DNA of 64,000 nt from Micropterix aruncella (GCA_944548615.1 OX155965.1:23612256-23676255), one strand, 5' to 3'. Shown: positions 33,579 through 45,245, numbered from the stretch's first letter. The notes: generated from the sequence alone by a model not told the origin. Program-made: numbers and translations.

Positions 33579-34270
33579 AGTTGCCCTACTGGGTGTTAGG
33601 TTACAACGCTTCTCGGTCGTTATTGTCTCGTTTCTTGTCTATCAGGGAACACCGCGACGACCCCTGGGTCGCCGCCGCCAGCTATTTTGAAGAGAACCAC
33701 TAGCGCGAGCGGGTGAGGATGACAATTGGGCTGGATAATATGTTGTTTCGCTCTCCCCTTACTCCCTCTGTCGCTTAGCTGCTTCAGTAATATTCTTTGA
33801 TACGAAACTACGCTTTCCAGATTATTGATGCGGTTCTCCAGTCCAGATTATCAAAACGTTTGCTTTCCATGATAATTAGACCGATACGCAAACGGCGATC
33901 TATTACATTCGGTACACATCTTGTGTCAACCGCGAGTGAATCCACACTGCATAATTTCACTTTACTTACTATATTTAATATTTATTATTGAGAAAATTTT
34001 TAAATGTGTTGTCACTATAAATTTAAATTTAGACTCCACAATAAAGAGTAGGTAGAAGCAATCGAACAGCGGAAATGTAAATAATGGAAATGTACTTTAT
34101 TATCAAATATTATATTAAAGAAGACGTAACTTCATTAAAAAACGTATTTTAATTTCTATGATTTTTGAAATAGAACTTCGTTTATAATAAAGAAAAAAGT
34201 GATAAAAATACTAGATGTTGCTGTCACCGCTTGCTCTTTATGGTTCATTTAATTATATGAAATAAAACGA
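33579..34270. other. Spacer between two transposons, no gene recognised
   Basis: Part of the ancestral divergent spacer between the second ZAD gene and GCP6. It holds AT-rich DNA with a GC-rich patch at 33590-33720. No open frame was supportable. Confidence 0.4.
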
Positions 34271-34272
34271 TA

Positions 34273-37200
34273 CCGTGAAACCGTCCAATTTTGCCCGCTT
34301 TTTTACAATTATGTTGATTTTCACAAAAAAAATGTATGTTATGCTTTACTTTTTAATGTCTAAGGATGACCTACGTGATCATTGAATTGGGTTACAAGTG
34401 TAAATTCAGCCATATTTAAATGCGATTCCACGCAATTAAAAATTTTGATGGTGGGCAAATTTACCTTCGTTTTCGTCCATGTTTGCCCGCAACCATTATT
34501 TGTTGAACTATAGCTCTTATGGCGTTCTTGTCTAAGAACTACTAACAATTTATGGGCAAAATTGTCGTTTGAACATATCTTCAATGACTAACCAATACAA
34601 GATTCGCCTAGAAACAAGTGGGCAAATTTACCTGCCGAACTTCATTTGTTTTCATACAAGCAACTTGTAGGATTTAGGGTTGCCAAAATCTGGTAGATAA
34701 GTTAAGGAAAATTAATAAATCTTTTTTATTGATAGAAATGTTTTATTTAAGTACACATACCAATATCCACAGTTTTTTACCACGGCATAGGTAACATATG
34801 AGGTAGGTATTTACATTTTTGGAAATTACAAATATACTAAAAAAAATAAGTATAACAAAATTAAAAAGTTATCTGTGAGACTTGACTTAGGTTTATTTGA
34901 ATAATACAGCTGGAAATATTTAATTACCTATTTCTAATTAACACACATTATATGCCCAAGCGCACTAGCAGCCAGGTCGCCTCGGCCAGTGGCCACGCCG
35001 ACCAGGTGCGCGCTCTATGGCGAATTCATACTAAGGTATGTATCTCACTTACTAGCCGCTACGACCTGGCCACTATGACGGCCGCTGCAGCATGGCCAAA
35101 AATGTAACATCATCGACTTTCAGCCAGATGATGTTGCATATTTGCTTTTCTTTATAAAACATACTCTATACTCTATACCTTCTATTTGTGTTATTATTTA
35201 AACGGTCATAAAATAATACTACTTTTTATAGGAAATGTACCTCTACGTGACGCACTTATTAGCTTAAAACTAAAACTTAAATAACACGATAAGCGGTAAA
35301 AATAAAAATTGACAGTGTTATACAAAGCAATGAAATCAGGAAACGTTATATTTAGAAAAATCAAAAGTGAAGGTCAATTTGCCTCTGCGATCAAGTTGTG
35401 GTTTAGGTAGTACGGCTGCAATATCTTCAATTAAAATGAATGATATATCGTCTACCTGTGGCCAGACGAAGTTTTTGTTTATTTTTCTTAAAAAACGAAC
35501 TTTAAAGACTTCACTTTTACTATCACAATTTTCAGCAATCAAGCCAATGTAATATTTATCAGACTTTTGTGTAGTAAATCTTATCAGTACATAACTACCA
35601 ACATCCACAGTGTTACCAAAAGTGGTTTCAATGTCCTTTTTCTCTTTAGTAGAGTTCTCTTCATCGTTTGCGTATGTGTTCTCTTTATTAAACATGATTC
35701 CATTTCTGTATTCATTCCAGGACTGATTAGTATCTGAATCGAAGTAAGGAATGTCATCGTTTTGTTTTGGCTGAACATTTCTTATATTTGTTTCCTTAAT
35801 TGATTTGAATATTGTCAAGTTTGTAGCAGATGACAACTTCTCCCCTTCATTTAAATATCTATCTTCTAAAATTGTTATTTTCTTACTTTGATTCAGAGAC
35901 ATCTTTGATTCTATATGCGTCAAGTTAGATGCCTTAGTAGATGAACCTGATGACTTACTATTACTATGTGTGACAGATGATAATTGTGTCGAAGTTGATC
36001 TGGTTTTATTTTTAGCTTGACTCTTACCTTGAGTTAGCATGACTCTTGTTTCAAGTGTAGCGGATGCCCTCGTTTCGGATATTTTAATGTCTTCTTGTTG
36101 ATAAATTGAAATCAAACCATTTATTTTAAGCCTGCATAAATCAGCTAATGATTTACTTGTGGTATTTTGTAACGGGCCAGTTTTTTGACTGAGCATTAAT
36201 ATGGTAGATTTCGGTGGTGTTTTGGGTGGGGCCTTTAGGGCTTGTGTTGGTTTCGTCTGCAATGTTTGTGCATTAATACTCGTAAGTTCATCGGTGTCTG
36301 TATCACTATCACTATTGAAATACATGAAAGGTTGCAAAGAGTTATCGTGTGTCAGCCCTTTCGACGTGGAAGGTCCATCAGGTTGTTTGTTGCCAAAAGA
36401 TTCATCAATCTCACTTGTTTGACTAATCTGACATGTTTGCCCAATGTCGTTGCCATATTCCATCCAAGAATAATCGTAATTTGTCGCGTTTATGTAAACA
36501 TGCATTCCAGTTTCATCGTCAAGATACCCTTGTATTTTGTTGTCAATTTGGATCTCATCAGACAGCAATTGACTGTTTTCTCTATAATTATTAGCATCAT
36601 CGATCATATTAGCACGGAGGTATATGCCAGTTTGGTCATCAAGAAAACCATCATTGTAATCGTCTTGATTGACCTGCATCTGATTATGATCTAAGGGCTT
36701 TTGTTTCTTAGTTTTCCCTTTATTAACTCTTTTAGAAGTGGGTTTCTTTTGACTAGGCAAATTAATGTCAGCAACTGTGACTGACTTTCCTGGTTCACAA
36801 TAAACTTTTTTGCTTCTTTTCACCTGCATTGGTTTTTCAATTCTTGTTTCTTTTAAGTAATTCAGAAACGCTTCATCAATACCATAGGATATTATTTCTT
36901 CTTGATGATCGGGAATTCGTTTTAGAACTTCCTGGGGATTTAGAGGGACAACTCCTGAAGCACGAAAACCACTTATTATGTTTTCCGCTTGCCTCAGATT
37001 GATTTCTTCGGTCAATTCTGTTAGAAGTTTTGGGAAATGCTTCTTATTCATTGCCGTTTGTGTTGGATTTTGTGCCTTGTACCTGTATAAGATTTTTCTC
37101 CAAGCCTTCTTTAATGGTGCAAAAAACGCGACGTCAAGCGGCTGTGTAAGATGAGTTGATCTTGGTGGTATGAATACAAATTTAATATCATTTATCTCAC

Positions 37201-38759
37201 ACAACTCTACTATTTTTACGCTGAGGTGACTCGACAGGTTATCGCAGATAACTACTTTAGTTCCTGGAGTTTCATGTGCCCATGGTAGAATTATTGTTTC
37301 AAAATATTCCTCAAATACTGAGCGTTCGAACCATCCCGACTTGGTACGGTTGTACCTTGTTTCAGGTGGTCCCCCAGTTACCCATTCCGAATACATATTT
37401 TGGGCCTTATAAACAACATATATTGGTAAACATTGACCAGTTGCTGTTACCGTGAACATCAGGGATATGTTTCCCTTGGTAGAATTAATAACCCTTTCAG
37501 GGTATCTGACGCCTCTTCTAAATATACATTTAGTCGATCCAGGGTCATCTGAAAGGTTCGTTTCATCTAGGTTTATTATATTTTTGGGAGGTACGTTTAT
37601 CAAAGTTTGGCTCAGGTTATTAAAATATTCAGCCATTTCTTCTGTACCTTTTGCAGCACGAGCCCTCGATATGTTTTGAGTAACTCTTAACGTCAATTCA
37701 TCTGCGTGCCGTCTCAAAAAATTTTGGACCTAATCTTTTCCTGGTAGCTTATTTTTAAAAACATTCTCTCTACAGTTTTTTGTTAGGTAGTCGTGAACAA
37801 TCAATTGCAAATCAAGTTTTGTCAATGGAGAGCCAAAGTCAGCAGCAGCTTTTAGAGCTTTAACAATTTTGCTTTCTTCAGTGGGAGATAAACAAGTAGG
37901 TCGCCCCATTGTTTTCATGTGGCGATTGTTTATCTTATTAACAATAGTTCGTCGCGGTATGCCAAACTGACGTTCAGCGTCTCTTGAGGTTATTTGTTTT
38001 GAAGTAACAGCGTCGCATGCAATTTGGAGCATTTCATCGGAATAATTTCGGTACATAAGTGCACCCAGCTTTCTCCTGGATTTGCGGTCACGAATTCTTG
38101 GTTTGCAATCATCCTTTTTCTGAAAAAAAAGGGTGAACGAATATAGAAGTGGTATCCGAAAGAGATAAGCAATAAAATATTTTTCTCTGCCCTATTACAA
38201 AAAAATTATGAACGCACCTATGTACATTTAAAAATCTAAAATAATATGTATTTATTTGTGCAAAACCCATAATTAATTTTATTTTAACTAATTATGTATG
38301 AACATGAGATAGTGACAACCCTAACACATTTTTTCGTGTGGGCAAAATTGACACCTCAGATACTCAACTTATGCGGCTTAATTTGCCCATCGTCATAATT
38401 CTTAATTTAAGTTACTTGCGGCACAATAATACAAATAGGAAATGATCTTTAAACCTTTGTGTACACCATGCAACAAGTAAAACTTACCTTAGCCTTTGCC
38501 ATCGAGCAGTATAAAGAAAACGCCGAGTCTAAATTGGCCCGCAACAAAACACGTGTGCACTTTGACAGGTTCTGACAAGCAACTGAGTGAAGTTGGTGAC
38601 AAAAGCATCTGAGGCGAAGTTAGTGGCATAAATCTACTTTCCACCTCAATCGATCAAAATTTACTAAAATTAAATGGAATATTTTTTTTTCAAGGTTGAG
38701 CATAGATTAGACTCAGTGGGCAAAATATCCATCATGGGCAAAATTGGACAGTTTCACGG
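34273..38759 (-). mobile_element. Full-length pogo/Tigger-like DNA transposon
   Basis: The TIR starts CCGTGAAACCGTCCAATTTT at the left. The right end inverted reads CCGTGAAACTGTCCAATTTT. TA flanks at 34271-34272 and 38760-38761. The GGGCAAA motif is repeated near both ends (five in the first 354 bp, four in the last 420 bp). One transposase gene fills the centre. Confidence 0.88.
35336..38502 (-). pseudogene. psq-DDE_1 (pogo/Tigger-like) transposase with one nonsense codon
   Basis: Exon 1 (38488-38502) encodes MAKAK and ends at GTAAGT. Exon 2 starts at 38119 after TTTTTTTTCAG and encodes KKDDCKPRIRDRKSRRKLGA, then MYRNYSDEMLQIACDAV (psq helix-turn-helix). A TAG at about 37730 (LPGKD*VQNFLRRHADEL) sits where relatives have Trp. 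The DDE core has NLDETNL, VICDNLSSH and THLTQPLDVAFF, with 35 residues between the last two Asp. A 400-residue Ser/Thr-rich tail follows, ending in a beta-rich module (VGSYVLIRFTTQKSDKYYIG .. FTFDFSKY) typical of insect members. The enzyme would cut and paste the element at TA. Everything else is open for 932 codons. Only the TAG prevents a full protein, so decay is recent, or the copy is rescued by readthrough or RNA editing. Confidence 0.88.
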
Positions 38760-39365
38760 TATATTGGAAACGATTTATTACGAAATATATAAAAAACATA
38801 TTTGGATTATTGAACGTAATTTTTTAGTTTATTGAAAAAAAAACTTTTTTAGTTTCTGGAGAAGATTTCTGCCAGAGCAGTGCCCGGAACGAACACGCAG
38901 TGCCGGGCAGTGCGCGAACCGCAAAAATGCGGTGATTTTTCCATTCGGCGTAAAAATCGTACTGCATCGCAATGCGCGCCTAGCCTATGACTAATGAGTG
39001 GCCTATGCTAGACTAGAAGAGCGATTTTATTGCTCTCAAGTGTAGATCAAATACCCGAGGATTCACTAACGGGGGCGGTTGTGTTTCCGTTATTACGGGT
39101 GTCCTCGTGTCTCCGTGTGTTTCCTGCTCTGTGAATTGTCTTATGTGATAATCGTTCTTTGTTTTGTCTGTGATTACGTGTGGCCGCAACCTCTGGGTTC
39201 TGCCGAAACAACTTTCTACACATATCGTAAGTTTTTCGCCATTTTTACCGAGGCCGGAACTCGATAGGGTAGTTAGTTCGTTTTATTTTCTTTTTTCTAT
39301 TTTTTTTGTGCGTGTTTGTGTGTTTGTTATTTCATTCCAAATGTTATTGCCGTAGTTGAACCGGA

Positions 39366-40769
39366 ATGGAGCTAGGCGGGGGGGAGTCAGCGGCAGTACA
39401 GCCGCTGGCTCCAACCCTTTTAAGTACCTACCAGCTGGAATCAACTGTGGCGGCAAACGTGGAGGTTCGCTCTTCAGGCGCCCTCGATCCTAAACCAACT
39501 CAACATAACATCAATAAGGTCTCTAACCTATACGGGGAGGGTTCGCTGGGGCCCTTCCTTGTATACATCCAATATCAGCCAATTCAAATGGTTGAGGGAG
39601 ACATTTCTCCTAACCTTAATATTTTCCCCCTCTCGGTAGGAAAACTTATCTCAAAAAACAAAGTGCCAAATGTAACATCCATCAAAAAAACCGGTCGAAA
39701 CCGTATAGAAGTTTCACTGAAGTCAGGCAGTTCAGCCAACTTTTTGGTGAACGCTGAGTTCCTGAAAGAGAAATCTTACCATGCGTTCATCCCCTCCTTT
39801 GCGACAGTGCGTCTTGGCCTCGTTAGAGGGCTAGACAACGACTTATCGGACGATGAAATATTGCAGGCCATCAACGCCTCAAATTCTTGTGTGGCCAAAA
39901 ATATTAGAAGATTGAATTTCCGCTCGACGGATCCCAATGGCACGGTAGTATGGAAGCCATCCAGAACCGTTGTAATAACCTTCGAGGGCCAGAAACTTCC
40001 TGAACGAGTGCTTATCTTTTATAACTCCTTACCAGTCGAGGTATACTCGCTTCCGGTCATGCAGTGCCGCACGTGTTGTCGATTTGGACACTCGAGCAAA
40101 ACCTGCAGAGCTAAATCCCCACGATGTTTCCGCTGCGGTGAAGACCACACGGAAAATAGCTGCAAAAGCCAAATTATTTCTTGCATTAACTGCCGAGGCG
40201 ACCATAGGGCCAGTGATTTTTCCTGTCCCGAGTACATGAGACAGAAGGCCATTAAACAGATAATGGCCAAGGACGGAATCTCCTTTCACGATGCATCCTC
40301 CAAATTCCCCATCATCAAACGTAGCTCCTACGCGACCGTCACGGCAACCGACCCCCCGAAGTCACTCTATCCAGTCTTGGATACGCCAACCCGCCGCCCC
40401 AGAGTGGTAGTGGTCAACGACCCACCTCGCTCGGGAAAATCAAAGGGTAAAATTACCAAAAAAAGGAAAATTTCTTCTCCTTCTGCCCTCTTTTCGCAGC
40501 CCGATCATGATCCAACGCGGGATCTCAGATGGGATTATTTTCCCCATACGAAGGTAAATGGTACCAGCCTCAATGCCAATAGGCAACCGAACGACTCTAC
40601 CCTCGAGGAAATCGTTAGGCTCTTACGTCAACTCTTTGGAAAACAGAAGGTCAATACCAATTCTGCAGCCTCATCCTGCAGTGACACAACGTCATTGAAG
40701 ACGGTGACAGATTTGCAGTCGGTGAACTCCCTCCTTGGCGGAAATTCATCCGGCGCTTTTCCTCATTAA
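39366..40769 (+). CDS. ORF1 (gag-like, zinc-knuckle protein) of element 1
   Basis: A 467-residue protein starts MELGGGESAAVQPL. Residues about 225-290 contain three Cys/His knuckles: CRTCCRFGHSSKTC, CFRCGEDHTENSC and CINCRGDHRASDFSC. The upstream half has an RRM-like region (NRIEVSLKSG, PSRTVVITFEGQKLPERV). The C-terminal part is basic (KSKGKITKKRKISS). ORF1 of I-clade LINEs packages the element RNA. It is the same length as ORF1 at 31866-33269 and clearly homologous, but diverged. The ATG at 39366 is preceded by the 5' leader, which presumably holds an internal promoter. Confidence 0.9.
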   Translation: MELGGGESAAVQPLAPTLLSTYQLESTVAANVEVRSSGALDPKPTQHNINKVSNLYGEGSLGPFLVYIQYQPIQMVEGDISPNLNIFPLSVGKLISKNKVPNVTSIKKTGRNRIEVSLKSGSSANFLVNAEFLKEKSYHAFIPSFATVRLGLVRGLDNDLSDDEILQAINASNSCVAKNIRRLNFRSTDPNGTVVWKPSRTVVITFEGQKLPERVLIFYNSLPVEVYSLPVMQCRTCCRFGHSSKTCRAKSPRCFRCGEDHTENSCKSQIISCINCRGDHRASDFSCPEYMRQKAIKQIMAKDGISFHDASSKFPIIKRSSYATVTATDPPKSLYPVLDTPTRRPRVVVVNDPPRSGKSKGKITKKRKISSPSALFSQPDHDPTRDLRWDYFPHTKVNGTSLNANRQPNDSTLEEIVRLLRQLFGKQKVNTNSAASSCSDTTSLKTVTDLQSVNSLLGGNSSGAFPH

Positions 40770-40926
40770 ACGTAACAGTCACTTCTTTTCAAGCCATTCT
40801 TCCCCTCTTTTCTCATTTGCCTTCTTTTGTTATACATACATATACATATATATATATATTTATATATACATATATATATATATACATTACACATTAATTA
40901 AAAAAAAAAAAAACCTAAACAACAAC

Positions 40927-43900
40927 ATGCTCAATATATTGCAGTGGAACTGTAGGAGTATCATTCCTAAAAAAGCGGAACTGATCCATCTGCTGCAACA
41001 TCACAGTATTGACGTTGCAGCGATCTCAGAATCCTGGCTCTTCCCACATAGTTCATTCCGTATCCCAGGTTACTCATGTCTTCGCGACGATCGCGCAGAC
41101 GGCAAAGGAGGAGCTCTCCTCCTAGTCAGCAGGTCGCTGAGTATTTCTCCCCTCCCCCTCCTTCCCCCTTCCGACAACTCTCAGATCGTGGGTGGCCAGA
41201 TTAAAGATCTCGTTTTCATCTCCACCTATATCCCTCCTAGAACCGTCATCTCAGATGTCCAATGGTCACATTCTCTTGGTAGACTGTCAGGAAAAGTCTT
41301 TCTCCTAGGTGATTTTAATGCGCATTCGCCTGTATGGGGCTGTGCCTACTCTGATCGCCAGGGAGAAGCACTTCTTAACTGCGCGGACAGAATGTCTCTT
41401 GGCATCATGAACAATGGCTCCCCCACTCTAGTCTCCCTCCCTTCAGATCGCCCATCAGCCCCGGATGTATCCCTATGCTCTCCTTCTCTTCTACTTGACA
41501 GCACCTGGTGTGTCCTCGAGGACTCAATGGGCAGCGACCACCTTCCCATCCTGATCGAGGTTTGTGGCACCCAGCTGGATAGGGCCACTGACAAGCGTCG
41601 TCCCCTGTTCAAGCCTGATCGTTCTCCGGGCAGTCGGGCCAAATATACTTCGGCCCTAGACACTGCGGCTTCAGAACTTCCCCCAATAACCCCCTCCTCT
41701 TTGGAAGAGTGCTACTCCGCCTTAGTATCTTGTCTGACTACCGCCGCCGATAAGTGTTTCAGAAGACAGGCAGAAAACTCCTTGGTGCGCTCCTCGCCTC
41801 CATGGTGGGACGATGACTGTACCCTGATCGTTTCAAAGCGTAAATCAGCCCTCTCGTCCTACCTCAAGGAAATGTCCACCAAGAACTGGGATATTTACCA
41901 CAAAGTCGCAAAAGACTGCAAGAAGCTCCTCAAGTTTAAAAAAAGAAATGGCTGGAAACAGTTCTGCGCTAACCTCTCCCCGGATACACCCAGTTCCACA
42001 GTTTGGACCATGGTGAAAAGGTTCCGTCGCGGATTGAATCCGCCTATTTCTACCACACTTAAGGAGGCGGTACTAGAACAATTCGCTGACAACTTGGCAC
42101 CTTCCACCTGTCCCAACCGTGATGAAATCAATATCACGCAGTTCGATCAGCTTCGTTCCCCAAGTGCCCACCAGTGGCTAATCTCACCATTCAGCTCGGC
42201 AGAACTATTAGCGGTTCTCCACCGCTTGAAGGATTCCTCACCAGGGGAGGACTTTATCCCTTACTCCTTTATCACTTCTTCTCCTCCCCCGATCCAATCC
42301 TACTTCCTAAATTTACTAAACGGGTTCTTTGAGACAGGAACTCCTCCCACCGCTTGGAGATCGCAGATTGTCATACCGATCCCAAAATCCGGTCGAGACA
42401 ATGATAACCCTAAAAATTTTCGCCCCATTGCATTATCCTCATCCCTTTGTAAAATTGCGGAACATTTAATAAAAAACAGGCTAGAATGGTTCTTCGAATC
42501 AAGATTCCAGCTGTCCAAGACTCAGTTCGGTTTCCGTAGGGGCCTTGGAACCCTCGACAACATCTCCATCCTCACAACGGACATACGGCTCTCCTTCCAT
42601 AGGAGGGAATTTCTTGTCGCAGCATTCCTGGATGTCCAGGCGGCGTATGACAATGTCTTGATCCCCCTCCTCGGGAGGAGACTTGTCAGTCTAGGGGTTC
42701 CTCAAAAACTTTGCTCCTTCATCTGCCGTCTCCTATCGGACCGTACTATAAACATTCCCTCCCTGTCTGATTGCATTTCAAGGTCAGTCTTTAAGGGTCT
42801 GCCCCAGGGTAGCGTGCTGTCCCCCATCCTATACAATCTTTATACGAGGGGGTTGGAGAATGCTGTTCTGGATCACTGCAGGATATTGCAATACGCAGAT
42901 GACGTTGTATTATACCACTCCTCACCCAACCTCTCGGCCTCCTTGCAGAGGATATCAGAAGCGCTTGAGGCACTAAACATATACCTTCACAACTCAGGAC
43001 TAGCTATCTCCCCCTCCAAGAGTAGCGCCGTTATCTTCACTCGGAGAAATATTCCCCCAGTAGTGAATATAACATTCAATAATACCCTAATTCCCATCAA
43101 GGCGCAAGCCAAATTCCTTGGGGTTATCCTAGACACCAAACTACTATGGAGGGGATACATCGAGCAGGTCGTTTCCAGCGGGGAAAAGTCACTGAATGTT
43201 CTTCGGGCAGTCAGTGGAGTGTGGTGGGGGTCACATCCCTTCACAGTTAAGCTCCTCCACAACTGTCTCATTCGTTCTCACATCGACTATGCTGCCTTTA
43301 TCTGCTACCCTATGAGCTTGAAAATGCAAAGGAAACTAAGCACCCTTCAATTTAAAGGCCTCCGATGCACCATTGGCGCCATGGGAAGCTCTCCCACTAA
43401 TGCCCTACTAGCCGAGTCTTGTGAACCTCCAGTCAACCTCCGATGTCAACTACTAGCAGATAGATTTTATATTAAACGCCTTCAGCTCGTCAATCACCCT
43501 CTTATTCCTAAAATCACCCTTCTCTCCGAATTGCTGAGAAACACTCCAAATAACAAAGCCCCCGCCCTCTGCGTTAGTCATAGGAAACTATACCGCCTCA
43601 AGGACATCATTCACAGGAATGCTCTCCTCCCAGACTTCCATCTCCCCTTCGAAGACAGACTTACCACCCCGGACATCTTCTCTCAAACCGTCTTGTCGAA
43701 ATGTCCAGTAGGGCAGCCCCCATCACCTCTAAACAATGCCGTATTTTTGGACCTCGTAGCATCCAGGTTCCCTGGCTGGGACCTCATATTTACAGACGGT
43801 TCCAAGACAGAAGCTGGGGGGTACGTGGGGGTGGGAATTTTCCACCACAACCGCAGAGTTCCCATCGCTTATAAATTACACAGCAAAGCATCAATCTACA

Positions 43901-44649
43901 CCGCTGAAAGTGTTGCCCTCCTGAAAGCCCTCGAGTACATCCTGACTAACCATATTTCCCCATGTGCCATTTTTAGCGACTCCCTAAGTCTGGTAGAGAA
44001 ATTAAATAATCCGGCCATCTCACATCGCCCTTCTCATCTGGAAAACCAGATCCGATCCCTGTTCCGCACTGTCAGAGAGAGAGGGGATGAAGTAGTACTC
44101 ACGTGGATTCCAGGCCACTCAGGAATAGCCGGTAACGAATCGGCGGATATGTTGGCTAATGAGGCCCGCTCCAGGGGAGCCCTCCTCCGTATCAAAATCC
44201 CTGCGTCGGACATCCTCCCCCAAATAGAAGAAGAAACGAAGGACTGCTGGAAGAAGAGTTATCTTTCTTCTTGCAAGTCTAAAGGTCAACATTATTTTCT
44301 TATAAATCCCCACCTTCACAACAAACCTTGGTATTATAAAAAACCTTTCAGGCGGAAAGAGATCTCCACAATTTGCAGAATGCGCATAGGCCACTGCTCA
44401 ACGCCCGCACACCTATATCGTATAAAAGTAATTCCGTCCCCACAGTGTGATTGTGGATTTGATATCTGCACCGTGGATCACCTCTTCTTTAATTGCCCTC
44501 TCCTTAACAACTTTCCTTCGTTCATTCCTAATCTCATTCAATTGAAAATCGAACTCCCTACCAAAATCGATATCCTTCTGGCGTCCAATTCCATTAAAAT
44601 TTATCGAGTGATCGCTAAATTCATTAACCTAAATCATTTAGCCATTTAA
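40927..44649 (+). CDS. ORF2 (endonuclease, reverse transcriptase, RNase H) of element 1, intact
   Basis: The natural start is the ATG at 40927 (MLNILQWNCRSIIPKKAELI), aligned with the relative on the minus strand. The longer open frame from 40735 overlaps ORF1 and the TA-rich spacer. The protein has 1240 residues. An APE endonuclease comes first (SESWLFPHSS, GDFNAHSPVWGC, GSDHLPILIE). The reverse transcriptase is in the middle (RPIALSSSLCKI, FLDVQAAYDN, GLPQGSVLSPILYN, ILQYADDVVLY). RNase H is C-terminal (FTDGSKTEAGG, YTAESVALLKAL, FSDSLSLVEKL, WIPGHSGIAGNESADML), followed by CDCGFDICTVDHLFFNCP. All catalytic motifs are present with no stop. An RNase H after the reverse transcriptase plus a Cys/His-rich ORF1 points to the I superfamily. 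Probably competent for retrotransposition. Confidence 0.92.
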   Translation: MLNILQWNCRSIIPKKAELIHLLQHHSIDVAAISESWLFPHSSFRIPGYSCLRDDRADGKGGALLLVSRSLSISPLPLLPPSDNSQIVGGQIKDLVFISTYIPPRTVISDVQWSHSLGRLSGKVFLLGDFNAHSPVWGCAYSDRQGEALLNCADRMSLGIMNNGSPTLVSLPSDRPSAPDVSLCSPSLLLDSTWCVLEDSMGSDHLPILIEVCGTQLDRATDKRRPLFKPDRSPGSRAKYTSALDTAASELPPITPSSLEECYSALVSCLTTAADKCFRRQAENSLVRSSPPWWDDDCTLIVSKRKSALSSYLKEMSTKNWDIYHKVAKDCKKLLKFKKRNGWKQFCANLSPDTPSSTVWTMVKRFRRGLNPPISTTLKEAVLEQFADNLAPSTCPNRDEINITQFDQLRSPSAHQWLISPFSSAELLAVLHRLKDSSPGEDFIPYSFITSSPPPIQSYFLNLLNGFFETGTPPTAWRSQIVIPIPKSGRDNDNPKNFRPIALSSSLCKIAEHLIKNRLEWFFESRFQLSKTQFGFRRGLGTLDNISILTTDIRLSFHRREFLVAAFLDVQAAYDNVLIPLLGRRLVSLGVPQKLCSFICRLLSDRTINIPSLSDCISRSVFKGLPQGSVLSPILYNLYTRGLENAVLDHCRILQYADDVVLYHSSPNLSASLQRISEALEALNIYLHNSGLAISPSKSSAVIFTRRNIPPVVNITFNNTLIPIKAQAKFLGVILDTKLLWRGYIEQVVSSGEKSLNVLRAVSGVWWGSHPFTVKLLHNCLIRSHIDYAAFICYPMSLKMQRKLSTLQFKGLRCTIGAMGSSPTNALLAESCEPPVNLRCQLLADRFYIKRLQLVNHPLIPKITLLSELLRNTPNNKAPALCVSHRKLYRLKDIIHRNALLPDFHLPFEDRLTTPDIFSQTVLSKCPVGQPPSPLNNAVFLDLVASRFPGWDLIFTDGSKTEAGGYVGVGIFHHNRRVPIAYKLHSKASIYTAESVALLKALEYILTNHISPCAIFSDSLSLVEKLNNPAISHRPSHLENQIRSLFRTVRERGDEVVLTWIPGHSGIAGNESADMLANEARSRGALLRIKIPASDILPQIEEETKDCWKKSYLSSCKSKGQHYFLINPHLHNKPWYYKKPFRRKEISTICRMRIGHCSTPAHLYRIKVIPSPQCDCGFDICTVDHLFFNCPLLNNFPSFIPNLIQLKIELPTKIDILLASNSIKIYRVIAKFINLNHLAI

Positions 44650-45245
44650 CCCATATTCCGAAATGCCTTCTGGGGGTGGCCGCTTCCGTTCGCTGCTCCG
44701 GGATCGGACCCGCCTTGTGACGACAGGCCGATGGTAATGTGGCCCCGTTGTCGAGGTTGGCTGTGGAAAAAGTCGCTGAATAGGCCGAGTTTTTGGCAGT
44801 AACTTGCGGTCAATGGACGACACATTCCCGGTGCGGCCGATGCCGGGGGGGGGGGGGGCTGCTCTCGGGGGGCGGTGGGGAGCGGCGCTGCCCCCAGAAG
44901 CACTTCTCTATTACCTTGACCCTTCTCCTTTTTCTTCCTCCAAAATATTCCCCTAATATTCTGGTATGTTTTTAGTCTCTATGTTGTCTTCTGTGTATGC
45001 AATTGTGATGTCCCTTCCTTTTTGTTTTTTTTTTGTAGGTACTAACATTAACAGTAGTCATCCTCCCGTCAACAATACATACAAACTGGCACAAAATCAC
45101 CAGCACCCTAGCTGCGTGGAATTGCCACAAGGAAAAGAAAGAAGAAGAAGAAGAAGTGTAGATCAAAATCGACTGGCAGAACTGTTTATTCGTTGCTGTC
45201 TTCCTACTCTGCTTACCAAGAAATGTTTTAAAAACAAACTGAAGG

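Larger units (their letters stand above)
39052..45156 (+). mobile_element. Full-length, apparently intact I-clade non-LTR retrotransposon (element 1)
   Basis: The 11-bp duplication TGTAGATCAAA lies at 39041-39051 and 45157-45167 without mismatch. The element has a 314-bp 5' leader, two intact ORFs, a TA-rich spacer between them, and a 3' end GAATTGCCACAAGGAAAAG plus GAA repeats. It shares ORF layout and 3' end with the LINE at 27713-33567. It lies 79 bp upstream of the GCP6 start codon. Confidence 0.92.

Noticed and set aside
40735..40926. Extended N terminus of ORF2 of the intact LINE
   Set aside because: It overlaps ORF1 in another frame and crosses a TA-rich spacer. The related element starts its endonuclease at the equivalent of the ATG at 40927.
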